A stretch of 64,000 nucleotides of DNA from Dromiciops gliroides (lineage: Eukaryota > Chordata > Mammalia > Microbiotheria > Microbiotheriidae), in the NCBI RefSeq assembly GCF_019393635.1, contig NC_057862.1:266180441-266244440 (forward strand). The letters run 5' to 3'. This document shows, in pieces, positions 26,742 through 38,290 of the stretch (position 1 is the first letter of the stretch; every line of letters starts with the position of its first letter). A program made the translations under genes and the position numbers. The notes beneath the pieces are model-generated. The model worked only from the letters and a program-made list of their open reading frames with translations, was not told where the DNA came from and ran no database searches.

Positions 26742-26939
26742 ATATATTTGTTTGCATTTAAAGTCTCTTTGTCCTGGAGCTCCATTAAGCAAGGGCCACA
26801 GAAATATTCTATGCAATTATTTTGACCATTCTTTGAAAAAGAAATTATGAGTGAATATTTTTGTTCATATTTTGATTAATGCTTTAGACTATAATTATTT
26901 ATTCTAATCAAGGATTTCATTAATGGAGCAAACCCAGAG

Positions 26940-27091
26940 AATTCATGTGCTTTACTCTAACCTAAACAAAAATCTCAAACTGAATGTCCTATAGACATCT
27001 CAAATTCAGCATGTCCAAAACAGAACTCATAATCTTTTCCCCAAAATCTTCCCCTTTTCTAAAATGTCCCTTTTACCACCATTGGCACCTA
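26940..27091 (+). mobile_element. L2 fragment cut by the gamma-type provirus
   Basis: It carries the AGACATCTCAAATTCAGCATG and CAAAACAGAACTCAT blocks seen in L2. It stops at the LTR start (27092), and no clear continuation was recognised beyond the provirus at 36.58 kb. Confidence 0.5.
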
Positions 27092-27719
27092 TGTTGGGAA
27101 AGCATGTGGGTCCTTAAGATTCCTCTGTAAAGAATGACACTCTTGCACACATTCTCGTTAGAAATAAAAGAATAGTTTTATTATTTTTATTTTTTTTAAT
27201 TATAAAAGTATTTTATTATTTTCCAGTTACATGTAGAGATAGTTTTCAACATTTGTTTTTATAAGATTTCTAGTTTCAAATTTTTTTCCCTCCCTTCCCC
27301 CTCACCAAGACAAGTAATCTGATATAGGTTTCTTCCCCAGCTAGACTGGGGAGCGCCCTTTTATAGGGCCAAGACATCGTGGCCACCCAAGTGAGGGTGA
27401 AAGAAATGTCCCTTATTGGGTGGTGGGTTGGAAGCACTCTGGTGGTAGAGGGTTGCTCTGTCCTGTCCTGGTGCAGCCACACTTTACAGGATTACCTCAT
27501 AGAGGGGGTGAGGGAGACTGGAATGAAGGGTGGTGATCCTGGAGTTATCTCAATCCAGATCAGGTGCTGCTTACCTCTCTAGGTGTGTCTATCCAATTTA
27601 GTTTGGAGAAGGTTCCTTGATCTCTAGGGAAAACTCCTGGGATTTCAAGGAAAAAGTTTCTTGACCTCCCCGGACAACTTCTGGGGTAAGTAACTGGGGC
27701 CCATAATATTCCCATAACA
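27092..27719 (-). repeat. 3' LTR of the gamma-type provirus
   Basis: Bounded by TGTTGGG (27092) and CATAACA (27719) on the plus strand. It is homologous to the LTR at 36 kb but carries an inserted segment at about 27181-27317 that resembles the antisense 3' UTR of L1. The element-sense polypurine tract lies just right of 27719. Confidence 0.88.
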
Positions 27720-27739
27720 TTCCCCACTTCTCTATATCT

Positions 27740-29250
27740 AAAGAAAAAGGGGCAAAGGTCTTTCTTCTGTAACTGCTTCAGGCTGAGCATGGTTGTAGAG
27801 CTATTCCTAGATTGAGGGCATAGTAGAAGTTTTTATGGGCCTGACTCAGGGAGTGAAGAGGCATGTAGGCAGGAATAGTGGCCACTATGACATGGTTGAA
27901 AGCCTTAAGTCTGCTTGAGACAAATTTTACCACGAGGTTAAAAAGAAGGGCCAAAAATCACAAGAGCAATGACTAATATCACTATCAGAATAAAGGGGGT
28001 TAACCAAGAAAAGAGCCAAGAACCCCAGGAACCTGAGTGAGGAGTGAAAAGCTGTTCACAAGTGTCCTTCATCTAGTGAGAGATAACATGCAGATTCTGT
28101 ACTGGATCTCAACTTTCCTTGAATTGTTAATATATACACAACAAGATGTATTCTGAACCATACACACCCCACCTTTGGCCGCAAGAAGATAGTCTAAGGC
28201 TATTCTGTTGTCTAATACTACATTGGCTAGGGTATCAAGGGATTCTTATAAATCTTCTGGCCCTGTTGCTGTTTCATTAGAGAGTCTCTCAATTGCCAGA
28301 GTAAGATTAGTTAATATAGCATCCTGTTCAATATAGCCTATAAAAGGGATAGTGAGAGCTGCTGCCTTCTTAACCCACCAGAGAAAATTATCCTAAGAGC
28401 CCCATTTGGTTCTTGAGGGATGATTAGCTGGAAGGGTTGAGGGATTGTGGAAAACCTTTACTCTGGGGTCCAAAAATCCCATAGTGTTTATAAGAGCTGA
28501 GACATGAAGTTGTCATGACTTTCTTTGCCTGTAACAAAGATAGACAAATTCTGGTGTCCACAGACAAAGACATACCCCTGAGGGGCACACAGGGAGGCCT
28601 TGGTGTTGCTGAGCAATGTCTCAATCTCCTTACCCCATTTTGAGATTGTATTGCATGAGGGTATAATGCCAGGCCACGTTTGACTGTTCTTAAGGGTCTT
28701 AATATAGCCCAAGAAGTTGAAGGCCGAGAGGGTTGCTGAAGGGTGGAATAATCTTTAAAACTGTCCCCTGGAGTCAGAACAGTGTAATCTGGTTGCCAGT
28801 ACATGCACCTGGATAAGTAAAATGGGCCCCCTGTATTATTGGAAGTAACAGGTGATCCTGTACAATTTATGCACAAGGCATGCATGAGGTTAAATGGAAA
28901 GGAGATGTCTTTCCAGTTATCCTCAAGACAGGTAAGCTGGTAGGGTCCATTGATCACTTTCCCTCCCTTAATTAACATTGTCCCTGTCTACTGTTTCTGG
29001 GGATAGGTAGTATTGATGAAAGGTTGCCCAACAGTGAAACATGGAATGCTCTTTTTTGTTTCCCACAGTGGTGTTGCAAATATAGGGAGGGTTGCATAGC
29101 AAGAGCTTGTGATGGGAGGAAGCATAGTAGAGAAATTAGTACCATGAACTATAGGAAGAGATCCATCACTATCCTGAGGGTGTCTCTTACACACCCAGCA
29201 ATCTGATGGTCCAGCCCTGGCAACTGTATCACCTAGTTGGACTATTGCAT
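27740..29250 (-). pseudogene. env remnant of the gamma-type provirus
   Basis: The surface-subunit part lies at about 29194-28424 in two frames, with several Cys and N-glycosylation sequons. The transmembrane-subunit part follows at about 28424-27740 and has a CX6CC motif near 28130-28160 with the preceding helical segment expected in gamma- and D-type envelopes. At least one in-frame stop lies near 28240, and there are frame changes, so no full envelope can be made. Assignment rests on position, cysteine pattern and length. Confidence 0.8.
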
Positions 29251-29444
29251 TATCGTGCTAGGGCTAATAAGTGAGGAAGGGTAGGAGGGCAAAAGAGCAA
29301 AGAGCCCAAATAAGGGGAGTAACATAATGGAGGGAGCAGGGTAATGCATTATGATTAATACTAAAAGAAGGATAGTGAGGGAGATGTACACTGTAAAAGG
29401 TATCAGACCAGTCGTAGACCATCACCAGGATCAGCTCTTTTTCT

Positions 29445-29604
29445 TTCTTTTTTCTTTTTTTTTTTTAAAGTGAGGCACTTGGGGTTAAGTGACTTGCCCA
29501 GGGTCACACAGCTAGTAAGTGTTAAGTGTCTGAGGCCGGATTTGAACTCAGGTCCTCCTGACTCCAGGGCCTGTGCTCTATCCACTGCGCCACCCAGCTG
29601 CCCC
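29445..29604 (-). mobile_element. CORE-SINE in the pol-env region of the provirus
   Basis: Antisense SINE; imperfect 15-bp TSD (ATCAGCTCTTTTTCT against ATCAGCCCTTTTTCT) at 29430-29444 and 29605-29619. Confidence 0.93.
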
Positions 29605-29659
29605 ATCAGCCCTTTTTCTTAAACAGAAATTTCAGACCTTCTACTGGCTCACATCATGA

Positions 29660-32600
29660 ATATTCAGCAGTGTCTTCTGTATCAGGTACTATAGGGACAA
29701 AAGGTTTGATCTGGGAAAGATGAGTCTAGGAGTGCTGCCCCTCCAGTTTTACTGCTGTAGGGATAGACAGGATTACCCAACGAGGGCCCACCCAGCGGGG
29801 GGTTTAACTGGTCTGAAGCCCTGCCTATGTCCCAGACTTTAAGGAAAACTAAGTCTCCTGATTGAATTGGGTATTGTTGGATGCCTGTGTCATCCTGAGC
29901 CGAAGGCTTAGATAGTATTTGGTATGCGTATTCTCGGATGGCCTGCAGACCTCAGCAGCCTGGAAAAGCTGGTGATGGCATGGGTGTCTGGATCAAGGAG
30001 GGGATCCATTTTAAGAAATGGTTGGCCATACAGGAGTTCAAAAGGGCTTTAAACCTAGTTGAGCCCTAGGAGCCATCCATATTTGAGTCAGAGCAATGGG
30101 GAGTACCTGGACCCTGTCTAGTTTTCCTTCTGTACAGATCTTAGTAAGGGTTCTTTTTAGGGTCTGGTTCATGCATTCTACTTTTCCCAAGGACTGGGAG
30201 TGCCAGGCAATGTGGAAGTGATAAGTAATGCCCAATGGCTTTGTTATGAGTTGAGTAACCCGAGAGATAAAGGCAGTGCCATTATCACTCTGGAGAGATT
30301 TGGAGGAACCAAATCAGGGAATAATTAATTTCATTTAGGAGGATTTTGGCTATGTCAGAGGCTTTCTGGGATCTGCTAGGGAAAGCCTCCACCCAGCCAA
30401 TGAAAGTTATCAACAAAAAACAAAAGGACCCTTGTACCTCTGACATGGGCAAATGAATGAAATCAATCTGCCAGTCTTCTCTGGAGAGCTCTCCCCTATG
30501 CTGGACTGGTTTCAGAAGAGAGAGGGGTTTTAAGGCTGCACCTGTATTATTAGTCTGGGCACATAGGGAACAGTGGTGACAAATTTCCCCCACAGTTTTG
30601 GTAATACCCTTCTCGGTGAACAGGGTTTTAATCAGGGTAATTAATGACTCAGGCCTGAAGCTAACTTCCAGACCATATTGCCTGGAAGGAGCAGCTGCCC
30701 GGTGGTGAATCTATACCAGTCAGTGGTTTCCAGGGTAAAATCTTGGCCTGTAGCAGAGCTTATTTCCTCTTGTGTATAAGAGGGAGAAACTCCTGGGGGA
30801 AGGGAGAGGGATCAAGGCAAGGGCGTGGCACCCTCTGGCTGCAGCTTTTGCAGCAAGGTCTGTTCTCTTGTTCCCCTGAGAAATTGAGGAGTCTCCCCTT
30901 TGGTGTCCCGGACAATGCATCACACTCACCTTATGAGGGAGAGTTACTGCCTCAAGAAGGTGCATGATTTCTGACCCATGTTTGACAGGGGAGTTCTTGG
31001 AAGTTAATAATCCCTGTTCTTTCCAGATGGCACCATGAGCATGCAGAACATGGAATGCATATTTGGAGTCAGTATAGATGTTAGCTGACCTGTCCTTAGC
31101 CAACTCTAAGGCCCTTGTAAGGGCAATGAGTTCTGCTTTCTGAGAAGTCCTGGGAGGGAGGCTCTGGGCCTTACTGGTGTCCATCAAGGAAACAATAGGG
31201 TACCCAGCCCTCCTCTCCCCATTCTCAACAAAGTAGGAGCCATCACTAAACCAAATTATGTCTGGTTTTGGTAGGGGAGTATCCCATAGGTCTGGAGGGC
31301 TGGAGAATGTGGTCAATTAAGTCTAGGCAGTCATGGGGTATGCTACCTTCAGGATATGGGAGAAGGGTAGCAGGGTTCAATGTTCTGCACACTTGTAAAG
31401 TGAGCCCTGGGGTATCTAACAAAAGAGCCTGATATTTAGTCATACACTCTGTGGTAAGCCATCTGTGTCCCCTATCCTCCAGAATACTAAGGACTCAATG
31501 GGGGGTAAGGATTTCTAGAAGCTGGCCTAGTTTATACACTTCTTCAATCATGAGGGTGGTGGCTGCCACAGCTCTCAGGCATGCAGACCAGCCCCTAGCT
31601 ACATTATCAAGTTGCTTGGAGAAGTACACAACAGGGTGGAGATCAGACCCTAAAGATTGGGTGGGGACACCTAGCCTGCTTTTGTTCAGGGGTTAGAGAG
31701 CCGGAAGTGGGAGTCAATATATCTCCAAGGTAAGTTACAGACTGAGATATAAGCTGGACCTTTTTTGTTGAGACCTTATAACCTCATTCCCCTAAGAAAT
31801 TTAGACTATGTATAGTATCAGTAGACATGAGGATCAGGATGGACTGCAAATGAGGGTATCATCCACATATTGAATGATAAAGCTGTCTTTTAGGGATAGG
31901 TTTTGGAGGTCTTTGCTGAGGGCATTCCCAAACCGGTGAGGGCTATCTCTAAACCCCTGGGGACCAGTCCAAGTTAATTGCTGGGATGGGGGATAAAAAG
32001 GGAAGATCCATTCAAATGCAAAAAGAAACCAGCATTCTTTCTTCTGGGGAATGCAAAAAAAAAGGCATCTTTAAGGTCAATTACAGAGAACCAGCAAGAA
32101 TTCCCTGGAATCTGGGTTATTATAGTATATGGATTAGGGACAATAGGGTGATGGGGGACCACATTCTCATTCACCACCCTGAGGTCCTGTACCATCCTCC
32201 AAGACCTGTCTGACTTCTGGACCAGAAGCACAGGGGAATTGCAAGAAGTACAGCAAACTAGCAGCCTGTGTAAGGGGATATTGTTTTCTATTTAGATAAG
32301 AGGAGGACAGTTTGAGCTGGATCATGACCCGATCTACTCGTTTTGCCCACCCTGGGACCCCTACATCCCAGACACCAATGTCAATTTGTTCCCAGATTTC
32401 TAAAGGGATGTTATCTGGTCTGAGGGGCAGCAGATTGTGGGGACCAATTTTTAATTGGGGAGTGTTAGCTAAGCGGCTCGCCGCAATATTGGGGCAAGGA
32501 AGGAGACTGGCAGCCTCCCTCAAAACAGAACAGGATTTATTTTAACAAGAACGAACTTAAAAAAAAACAACAACAACACAAACAGGATCAGTAGGATCAA

Positions 32601-33300
32601 GGGAAAGGAAATAAAATGGGGAAAGGGAAATCATACAATCTGAAAAAATACCACCGCCCAGGAATCAGCAGAGAATACACAGCCCCTCCTGTCACCTTCC
32701 AGCTTCCAGCTAGAATGGTGAATTCTCCCCCCCCCCCCTCCCCAATCCCAGAAACCCCACACAGCCCCCAGCCAATTGGATGGCCACTCTGATAGTCACA
32801 TGACTGCCCTCACTAGGCTTCCAATCATTATAATTTTTGCCAGGCCCATGTAGGTGTCAGCAAGTGGTGAGGTGCCAGCACCATGGCAACGGCTACAACC
32901 AGTGGGTGGAGCACCTGGCGGTTTTCGGAGCCCCAGGCCAGCACAGGCCCGAACATAAAAACCTCAAATAACAATTCGTTACAAGATGATTCAGGGAGTG
33001 CAGGAAGAAGGGGTATTAATATAAACTGGGACCTGAGCTTTCCCATAATATCTTGCCCCAGTAAGAGACAGGGTGAGGAGCATAAAACCAGGAAGGAATG
33101 GTGGAACACATGATCCTCATGCATACATACTAAAGGCAATGTCTGCCTACGTTTAAGGGGTCTTCCCCTGATCTCCACAACCTACTGCTTAGATTGAATA
33201 GTAAGACCTGAATGAGAGAGTAAGACAGAGAAGGTCACCACTGTGCCTATTAAGAAATTTATAGACTTACCTCCTATATCCAGCGTGATCCTGCGTTCAG
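29660..33300 (-). pseudogene. pro-pol remnant of the gamma-type provirus
   Basis: In element order: protease (33300-32830), where the usual active-site DTG reads GTV although the downstream LLGQDIMGKL segment is kept; reverse transcriptase (about 32430-31500) with LKDAFF and an intact YVDD near 31850-31870; RNase H (31316-30720) with the D-E-D-D set visible (FSDGS, KAELIAL, TDSKYA, RTDLA); integrase (30600-29660) with a Cys pair of the zinc site (CSLC), the catalytic Asp in WQIDF, the second in SDNGTAF (about 30280) and the Glu in GKVECMN. Stops and frameshifts separate these blocks, and a solo LTR-like insert splits protease from RT. Confidence 0.92.
32464..32825 (-). mobile_element. Solo LTR-like insert inside the gamma-type provirus
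   Basis: About 360 bp with no pol homology between the end of protease and the start of RT. In minus orientation it begins TGATTGG, contains AAAATAAATCC as a polyadenylation signal and ends AGCTAACA; CpGs such as GCGGCGAGCCGC remain. A matching TSD was not found, so the exact ends and even the LTR identity are uncertain. Confidence 0.5.
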
Positions 33301-33661
33301 CCATAGAGATGTCAATAGCAGGGAGCTGGCTGGTCCTCGGGTCCCCTCATTCCATGCCCACAGGGGACCAGACTGCAGGGAGCTAGGTTTTTTCTCAGCC
33401 AACCATCTAGGGGTAATCTCAAAACCAGAGGCTCTGATGGGCACTGGGGACAAGGAGTTGTGGGAAGAGGCCTATCCTTTGAGAAGCACTTCCCGCTCCA
33501 GTGACCTGGCTTTCCACAGTTGAAGCACTTGCCCTGACCTTGACTGCCCAGAGATCTAGTTTCTGATCTCATGACCACTGTTATCAGAGTCTTGCTCTAC
33601 TGAGTGGGTGAGATCCTTCTTTCTCTTAGGCTATCACCAGGTCCCTATTATTAAAAATCTT

Positions 33662-33804
33662 GGGGAGCTAGGTGGTACAGTGAATAGAGCACCGGCCCTG
33701 GATTCAGGAGAACCTGAGTTCAAATCCAGCTTCAGACACTTAACACTTACTAGCTGTGTGACCCTGGGAAAGTCACTTAACCCCAATTGCCTCACCAAAA
33801 AAAA
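33662..33804 (+). mobile_element. CORE-SINE, first of a same-site pair in gag
   Basis: Sense SINE. The target AAAAATCTT is found three times: 33653-33661, 33805-33813 and 33960-33968, around this SINE and the next. Confidence 0.92.
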
Positions 33805-33813
33805 AAAAATCTT

Positions 33814-33959
33814 GGGGACAGCTGGGTGCTGCAGTGGATAAAGCACTGGCCCTGGATTCAGGAGGACTTGAGTTCAAATTTGACCTCAGACACTTGACAC
33901 TTACTAGCAAGTTACTTAACCCTCATTGCCCTTCAAAAAAAACCCAACCCAAACAAACA
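33814..33959 (+). mobile_element. CORE-SINE, second of a same-site pair in gag
   Basis: Sense SINE with a core deletion (ACTAGCAAGTTACTT). It shares its target with the SINE at 33662-33804. Confidence 0.92.
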
Positions 33960-35327
33960 AAAAATCTTAAAAGCAGCATCAAAGATCTGTGAAAGTGGGG
34001 TTTGGATACCCAATTCTAATTTCTGAAGTTTTCTCCTAATGTCAGACACAGATTGGCTAATAAAATGCATATTGAGTACAGTAATTCCTACTTCCTTTTC
34101 TGGGTCCAGATTAGTGTATTTTTTCATAGAGTCCACAAGGTGACTCATGAAAAGAGCAGGATTTTCCTCAGGGCCTTGTGTGATCTCTTACTTTCTCATA
34201 ATTAACCTATTTCTTAATTCCTCTTCTCATCCTCTCAACAAGGCAAGTGATCATGTGGTCTCTACAGGCCCTGTACTCTCTATCATGATAGTCCCATCTT
34301 GGGTCCCCAGTTGGAACTGCTGTTCTCCCAGGAACCCCCACCCAACTCCCAGCCTGTGCAAATTCATCATCCACTTGTATAGCCAGATCAAAAATCTGCT
34401 TTTTCTCATCAGGGGTACAATACCTACCAAGGATAACTTGAAAATCAGTCCAAGAAAGGTCAAGCTGCATTGTCATAGACTTAAAGCCATCTAGAAACTT
34501 TGTGGGTTTCTCTTTGTGGGGTTCCCCAATTTTTTTTTAATCTAAGACATATCACTCACGGAAAAAGGAGCATGCACCCAAGTTGTACCGTTCCCCATGG
34601 GAACTCCCCATAATGGAAACAGGAGAACAGTGGAAGACCCAGGTAGGGACCTGGGTGAGGCGGGTGGGGGAGTGGATGTGGGGGCTGGTGGAATAGGTAT
34701 AACTATCTGTAGAGGTTTGGGTGGAGGCAGAGCCAGGTGAGAAGGTTGAGTAGCCAAGGCAGCTGGTAGATTGGGTGTTGGAGAGGGCAAAGGGGCTGAA
34801 GGGATGGAAATAGTCACCTGTGGAGGGTCATGTAGAGCCAGAGGAGCCAAAGAGGTAGCCTGGTCAGTGGGTGGAGTGGGTGGGGGAGGGCACAAGGGGG
34901 CTGGGAAAGTGGGAACAAGGAAAGCAGATGGGAGCTGTTGTTGCATGGGAGAAATAGGAGAATAGGGAACATACTGTATAGGAGGAAGAAAATATGGAGA
35001 AGGGTACTGAAGTCCCCTCTGAGAGTAGCAGGGGCTTGGATCAGCTGATGAGCTTGGAAGAGAAGGGTATAGTGGTGGGGGTGGGGAAGGGAGAGTGAAG
35101 GGAAGAACAGGCAGGGAATGGGGCAGTGGGGAATGAGGTGGCGGTGGTTTCCTGCCAGGAGGAGGACATCATCCAATAAATCATTTAATTCCTGAGCCTC
35201 CTGTGAGGAAGGTGTTTTAGGGTTATGGAAACCCTCCTGTGAGGAAGGAGGCATTTTAGGGTTATCCCAAGCCTCCTTAGGTTCAGTTGGTTTTGCTGGG
35301 AGTATTCTATTCTGTTCCTTTCCTTTT

Positions 35328-35476
35328 TTTTTTTTTTTTTGGTGAGGCAATTGGGGTTAAGTGACTTGCCCAGGGTCACACAGCTAGTAAGTGTCAAGTG
35401 TCTGAGGCCAGATTTGAACTCAGGTACTCCTGAATCCAAGGCCAGTGCTTTATCCACTGCGCCATCTAGCTGCCCC
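35328..35476 (-). mobile_element. CORE-SINE in gag
   Basis: Antisense SINE; 16-bp TSD (CTGTTCCTTTCCTTTT) at 35312-35327 and 35477-35492. It separates the matrix from the Pro-rich part of gag. Confidence 0.95.
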
Positions 35477-36006
35477 CTGTTCCTTTCCTTTTGAGTTCTG
35501 GCTTAAAGTCATAAAGGCCAATATGTATGGGATCTCTGTCCATTTTCCTTCACACCTGCAAAACTTGTCCAATTGCAAAATGGTGTTATAGTTAAGAGTT
35601 TCATGTATAGGCCAGTTCTTTTGGGATCCTGATATTGCAGCCAAACAGTGTTACAATAATAGATCATGCATCTCTTTCTCAAATCCATAAGATCTAATTT
35701 ATTACAATCTCTTAGGATGCACCCCAGAGGAACGTTTTTTGGACCACTTTCTCTCTGCCCCATGGGCCTAAGGTTGTTTAAACCTTTACCCAGATAAATC
35801 TAATGGTCTGAACATGGTTCAGACGTTAGTTCAAGCTTTTTGTGAGGGAGGGTGACTTCGCTGTCTGTTGGTGGAAAAGCCAAGCACTGGCCAGGGTCAA
35901 GTGGGAGAAAGAGAGAGGTATTATGCAAAATGCATTCTTACCTCTGACTGCCATATGGGGAGAAGAGAGGAAGATCCTGTGACCTGCAATGTTGGGGAGC
36001 CAAAAA

Positions 36007-36581
36007 TGTTATGGGGAAAGCACGTGGGTCCTTAAGATTCCTCTGTAAAGAATTACACTCTCACACACATTCTTGTTAGGAATAAAAGAACAGTTTTATA
36101 CATATATTATACATTTATATGATACAAGAGAAACTGGCTGAGAGGAAAGTTTAAAACTCTTTTCTCCCTAGACTGGGGAGTGCCTTTTTATAGGGCCAAG
36201 ATGGCATGACCACCCAAGTAAGGGTGAAAGAAATGTCCCTTATTGGGTAGTGGGTTGGAAGTAGTCTGGTGGTCTCTTGGTGGGTTGGAAGCAGTCTGGT
36301 GGTAGGTGGTTGCTCTGTCCCATCCTGGTGCAGCCATGCCTAAGAGGATTACCTCATAGAGGGGGGAGAGGGAGACTGGAATGAAGGGTGGTGGTCCTGG
36401 AGTTATCTCAGTCCAGATCAGGTGCTGCTTATCTTTCTAGGTGTGTCTGTCCTTTAATTTAGTTTCAAGAAGAAGGTTCCTTGATCTCTAGGGAAAACTG
36501 GGGTTTCAAGGAAAAAGTTCCTTGACCTCCCCAGACAACTTCTGGGGTAAGTAACCGAGGGCCCATAATATTTCCATAAAA
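36007..36581 (-). repeat. 5' LTR of the gamma-type provirus
   Basis: It pairs with 27092-27719: shared blocks include GTGGGTCCTTAAGATTCCTC, the ACTGGGGAG promoter-side segment and the GACAACTTCTGGGGTAAGTAA end. Relative to the other LTR it has indels such as an extra repeat of the GGTGGGTTGGAAGCA block near 36240-36290. The outer end reads CATAAAA rather than the expected ACA. Confidence 0.88.
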
Positions 36582-36684
36582 CCAGGAAGCAGGGAGTTAA
36601 TCAGTCTGGACCTAACTGACATATCAACAAATCATTTACTGTCCAGGCACTGCATAGCACCCCCGCTTAACAATTGCTTGGCTC

Positions 36685-36844
36685 GGGGGCGGCTAGGTGG
36701 CGCAGTGGATAAAGCACCGACCCTGGATTCAGGAGGATCTGAGTTCAAATCCAGCCTCAGACACTTGACACTTACTAGCTGTGTGACCCTGGGCAAGTCA
36801 CTTAACCCCGATTGCCCCGCAAAAAAAAAAAAAAAAAACAAAAA
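36685..36844 (+). mobile_element. CORE-SINE
   Basis: Sense SINE with a perfect 16-bp TSD (AACAATTGCTTGGCTC) at 36669-36684 and 36845-36860. Confidence 0.96.
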
Positions 36845-37118
36845 AACAATTGCTTGGCTCAACTATTTAAATACTCTTGTGAAAATACCTTGATTTGCTT
36901 GAGTCCCCCAATTATCCAGGTAACCAGAACAACTGCATGAGGACTGGCTGCATTGCCAAACATAGCAACAATCCTTTGCATGGCCTAAACCTAGCTGGAC
37001 TGTAGGGAATCAGTAACTCTGAAACCAATCAAAGACTCATCTGACTAGAGGATATGCAACTATGGATATATCGTGTTTATGGTCTTTTTGGAGAAAACCT
37101 AATCTTTAGAAATTCACT

Positions 37119-37231
37119 GAAGGAGGACCTGAGTTTAAATCCAGCCTCAGACCCTTGACACTTTCTAGCTGTGTGACTCTGGGCAAGTCACTTAACCCTC
37201 ATTGCCCCAACAAAAAATAAAAATAAAAATA
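37119..37231 (+). mobile_element. CORE-SINE, 5'-truncated
   Basis: Starts at AGGAGGACCTGAG; TSD AGAAATTCACT at 37108-37118 and 37232-37242. Confidence 0.93.
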
Positions 37232-37676
37232 AGAAATTCACTTAACTTTAGAATAATTCTTTTTTTTTTTTTTTTTGAGAGAGAGATCTTACCAAGACAG
37301 CTCCTAATAAGGCATTGAACTGAACTTATTATCACCAAGAATGCCTTCTGATTTGTGTATGAAAGGAAACATTCTTGACCCATGGAATTCCTCACCCCAC
37401 CATTCCCCTTAAACCCACCTTTTCGCCAAAATTCCTTACCTGTCTTTGTTTAAACTGTATATAATCCCTCACAATCCATTGCATGGAATCTTATTCAGTA
37501 GTACCACAACCATGTTAAATTTACTTCCCTGCTTAATAAAACCTTTCTTTAATTTTCACAGATATTGTCTTTCTGTAGTTTCCTTCCCTTTTAAGAAGAA
37601 AGTGATTTACATCTTGAGAACTGACCTTTGTGTTCTCTGGTTGTTGTTGGGTGGGTTTAATTGATCAGATTGATCA

Positions 37677-38290
37677 TGAGTTGTCCCAAAAGAATTACAA
37701 GACTCAGTGACTCAGTTTCCCAAGTTTTATTGCAATACTGTGAATGACCACAGGGAGGGCACCATGGAGGTGTCTCTCAAATAGGGAAAGAAAAGACAGT
37801 TATATTTATAGTATGCATAAACTGATTATCAGTCTTATTATAATAATCTCTACTTTAGGGAGGTACAGGGGTGGACTTATCCTAATTTGGACTTCCTGGG
37901 ATCCTAAGCCAACCCCTGAGGCAGGTACCTTTTTCTGTGGAGGTGTGTTTGGGGGTTTACACATCTTAAGGTAAATCTGGGGACAAACTTGGCCTTTCCT
38001 GTGCATGTTACCTAAACTTACCAAGGTCAGAATGTCCTTTTTTCCATTCTCAGGCCTAGTTTCTGGATATTAACATTTATCAGTTAGGATTTCTATAACC
38101 TGTCTCTATGTCTTTGTTATATTTAAGTTCTCTATGACCTGCCTCTTTATGTTCTTGTTATGAGTAGTGATTATTGTGGATAACAAGAACGTAGGCCCTG
38201 ACTTGTATTAATTAAGTTATCCATTAATCCCTTTTGGAGCTGGGGTCTGAATCCCTCTTAGAGCTCAGATATAAATCAGAGCCTGGGGAG
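37677..38290 (-). mobile_element. Possible antisense LTR remnant
   Basis: On the minus strand it reads ...CAATAAAACTTGGGAAAC... and ends GGACAACTCA at 37677, compatible with the R-U5 end of an LTR. The outer end near 38.29 kb meets L1 sequence. No TSD was found. Confidence 0.35.

Larger units (their letters stand above)
24198..26760 (+). other. FRMD6: FRMD6 3' UTR (predicted)
   Basis: AT-rich, non-coding sequence directly after the FRMD6 stop. Apart from one SINE copy at about 24571-24700 it holds no repeat that I recognise, as expected for a conserved UTR. AATAAA hexamers lie at 26120-26125 and 26736-26741. The second, followed by a T/GT-rich stretch, is the likelier distal polyadenylation site, giving a UTR of about 2.5 kb. 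Several ATTTA motifs are present. The transcript end is inferred, not seen. Confidence 0.7.
33312..35763 (-). pseudogene. gag remnant of the gamma-type provirus
   Basis: It begins at 35763 with an MG start suited to myristoylation, followed by matrix sequence (35763-35480). After a SINE (35328-35476) comes a long Pro-rich p12-like segment (about 35320-34560), then capsid (34530-34207), a SINE pair and the rest of capsid (34148-33970). The nucleocapsid holds a single CCHC knuckle, CFNCGKPGHWSGKC, near 33500-33530. A single knuckle and Pro-rich linker are typical of gammaretroviral Gag. Frames are broken in several places. Confidence 0.9.
27092..36581 (-). mobile_element. Gammaretrovirus-like endogenous provirus (class I ERV), full length, broken
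   Basis: A 9.5-kb minus-strand provirus in the order 5' LTR (36007-36581), gag, pro, pol, env, 3' LTR (27092-27719). A polypurine tract (GAAGTGGGGAA in element sense) abuts the 3' LTR. Just inside the 5' LTR is TTTGGCTCCCC, a possible primer-binding site with partial likeness to a tRNA-Asp end. All genes have stops or frameshifts. The LTRs differ visibly in substitutions and indels, so it is old. Insertions include SINEs at 29445-29604, 33662-33804, 33814-33959 and 35328-35476, a solo LTR at about 32464-32825 and an L1 3' scrap inside the 3' LTR. Flanking TSDs are not clear. Confidence 0.93.
36582..37676. other. Unassigned sequence with SINEs; possible LTR remnant
   Basis: Apart from SINEs at 36685-36844 and 37119-37231, I recognise little. 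The part near 37440-37600 (TATAATCC, then CTTAATAAAACC and a T-rich end) looks like U3-R-U5 of a plus-strand LTR. This is a weak inference without termini or TSD. Confidence 0.3.

Noticed and set aside
29024-29206. Plus-strand small frames in the env region
   Set aside because: They are the opposite strand of the provirus env remnant.
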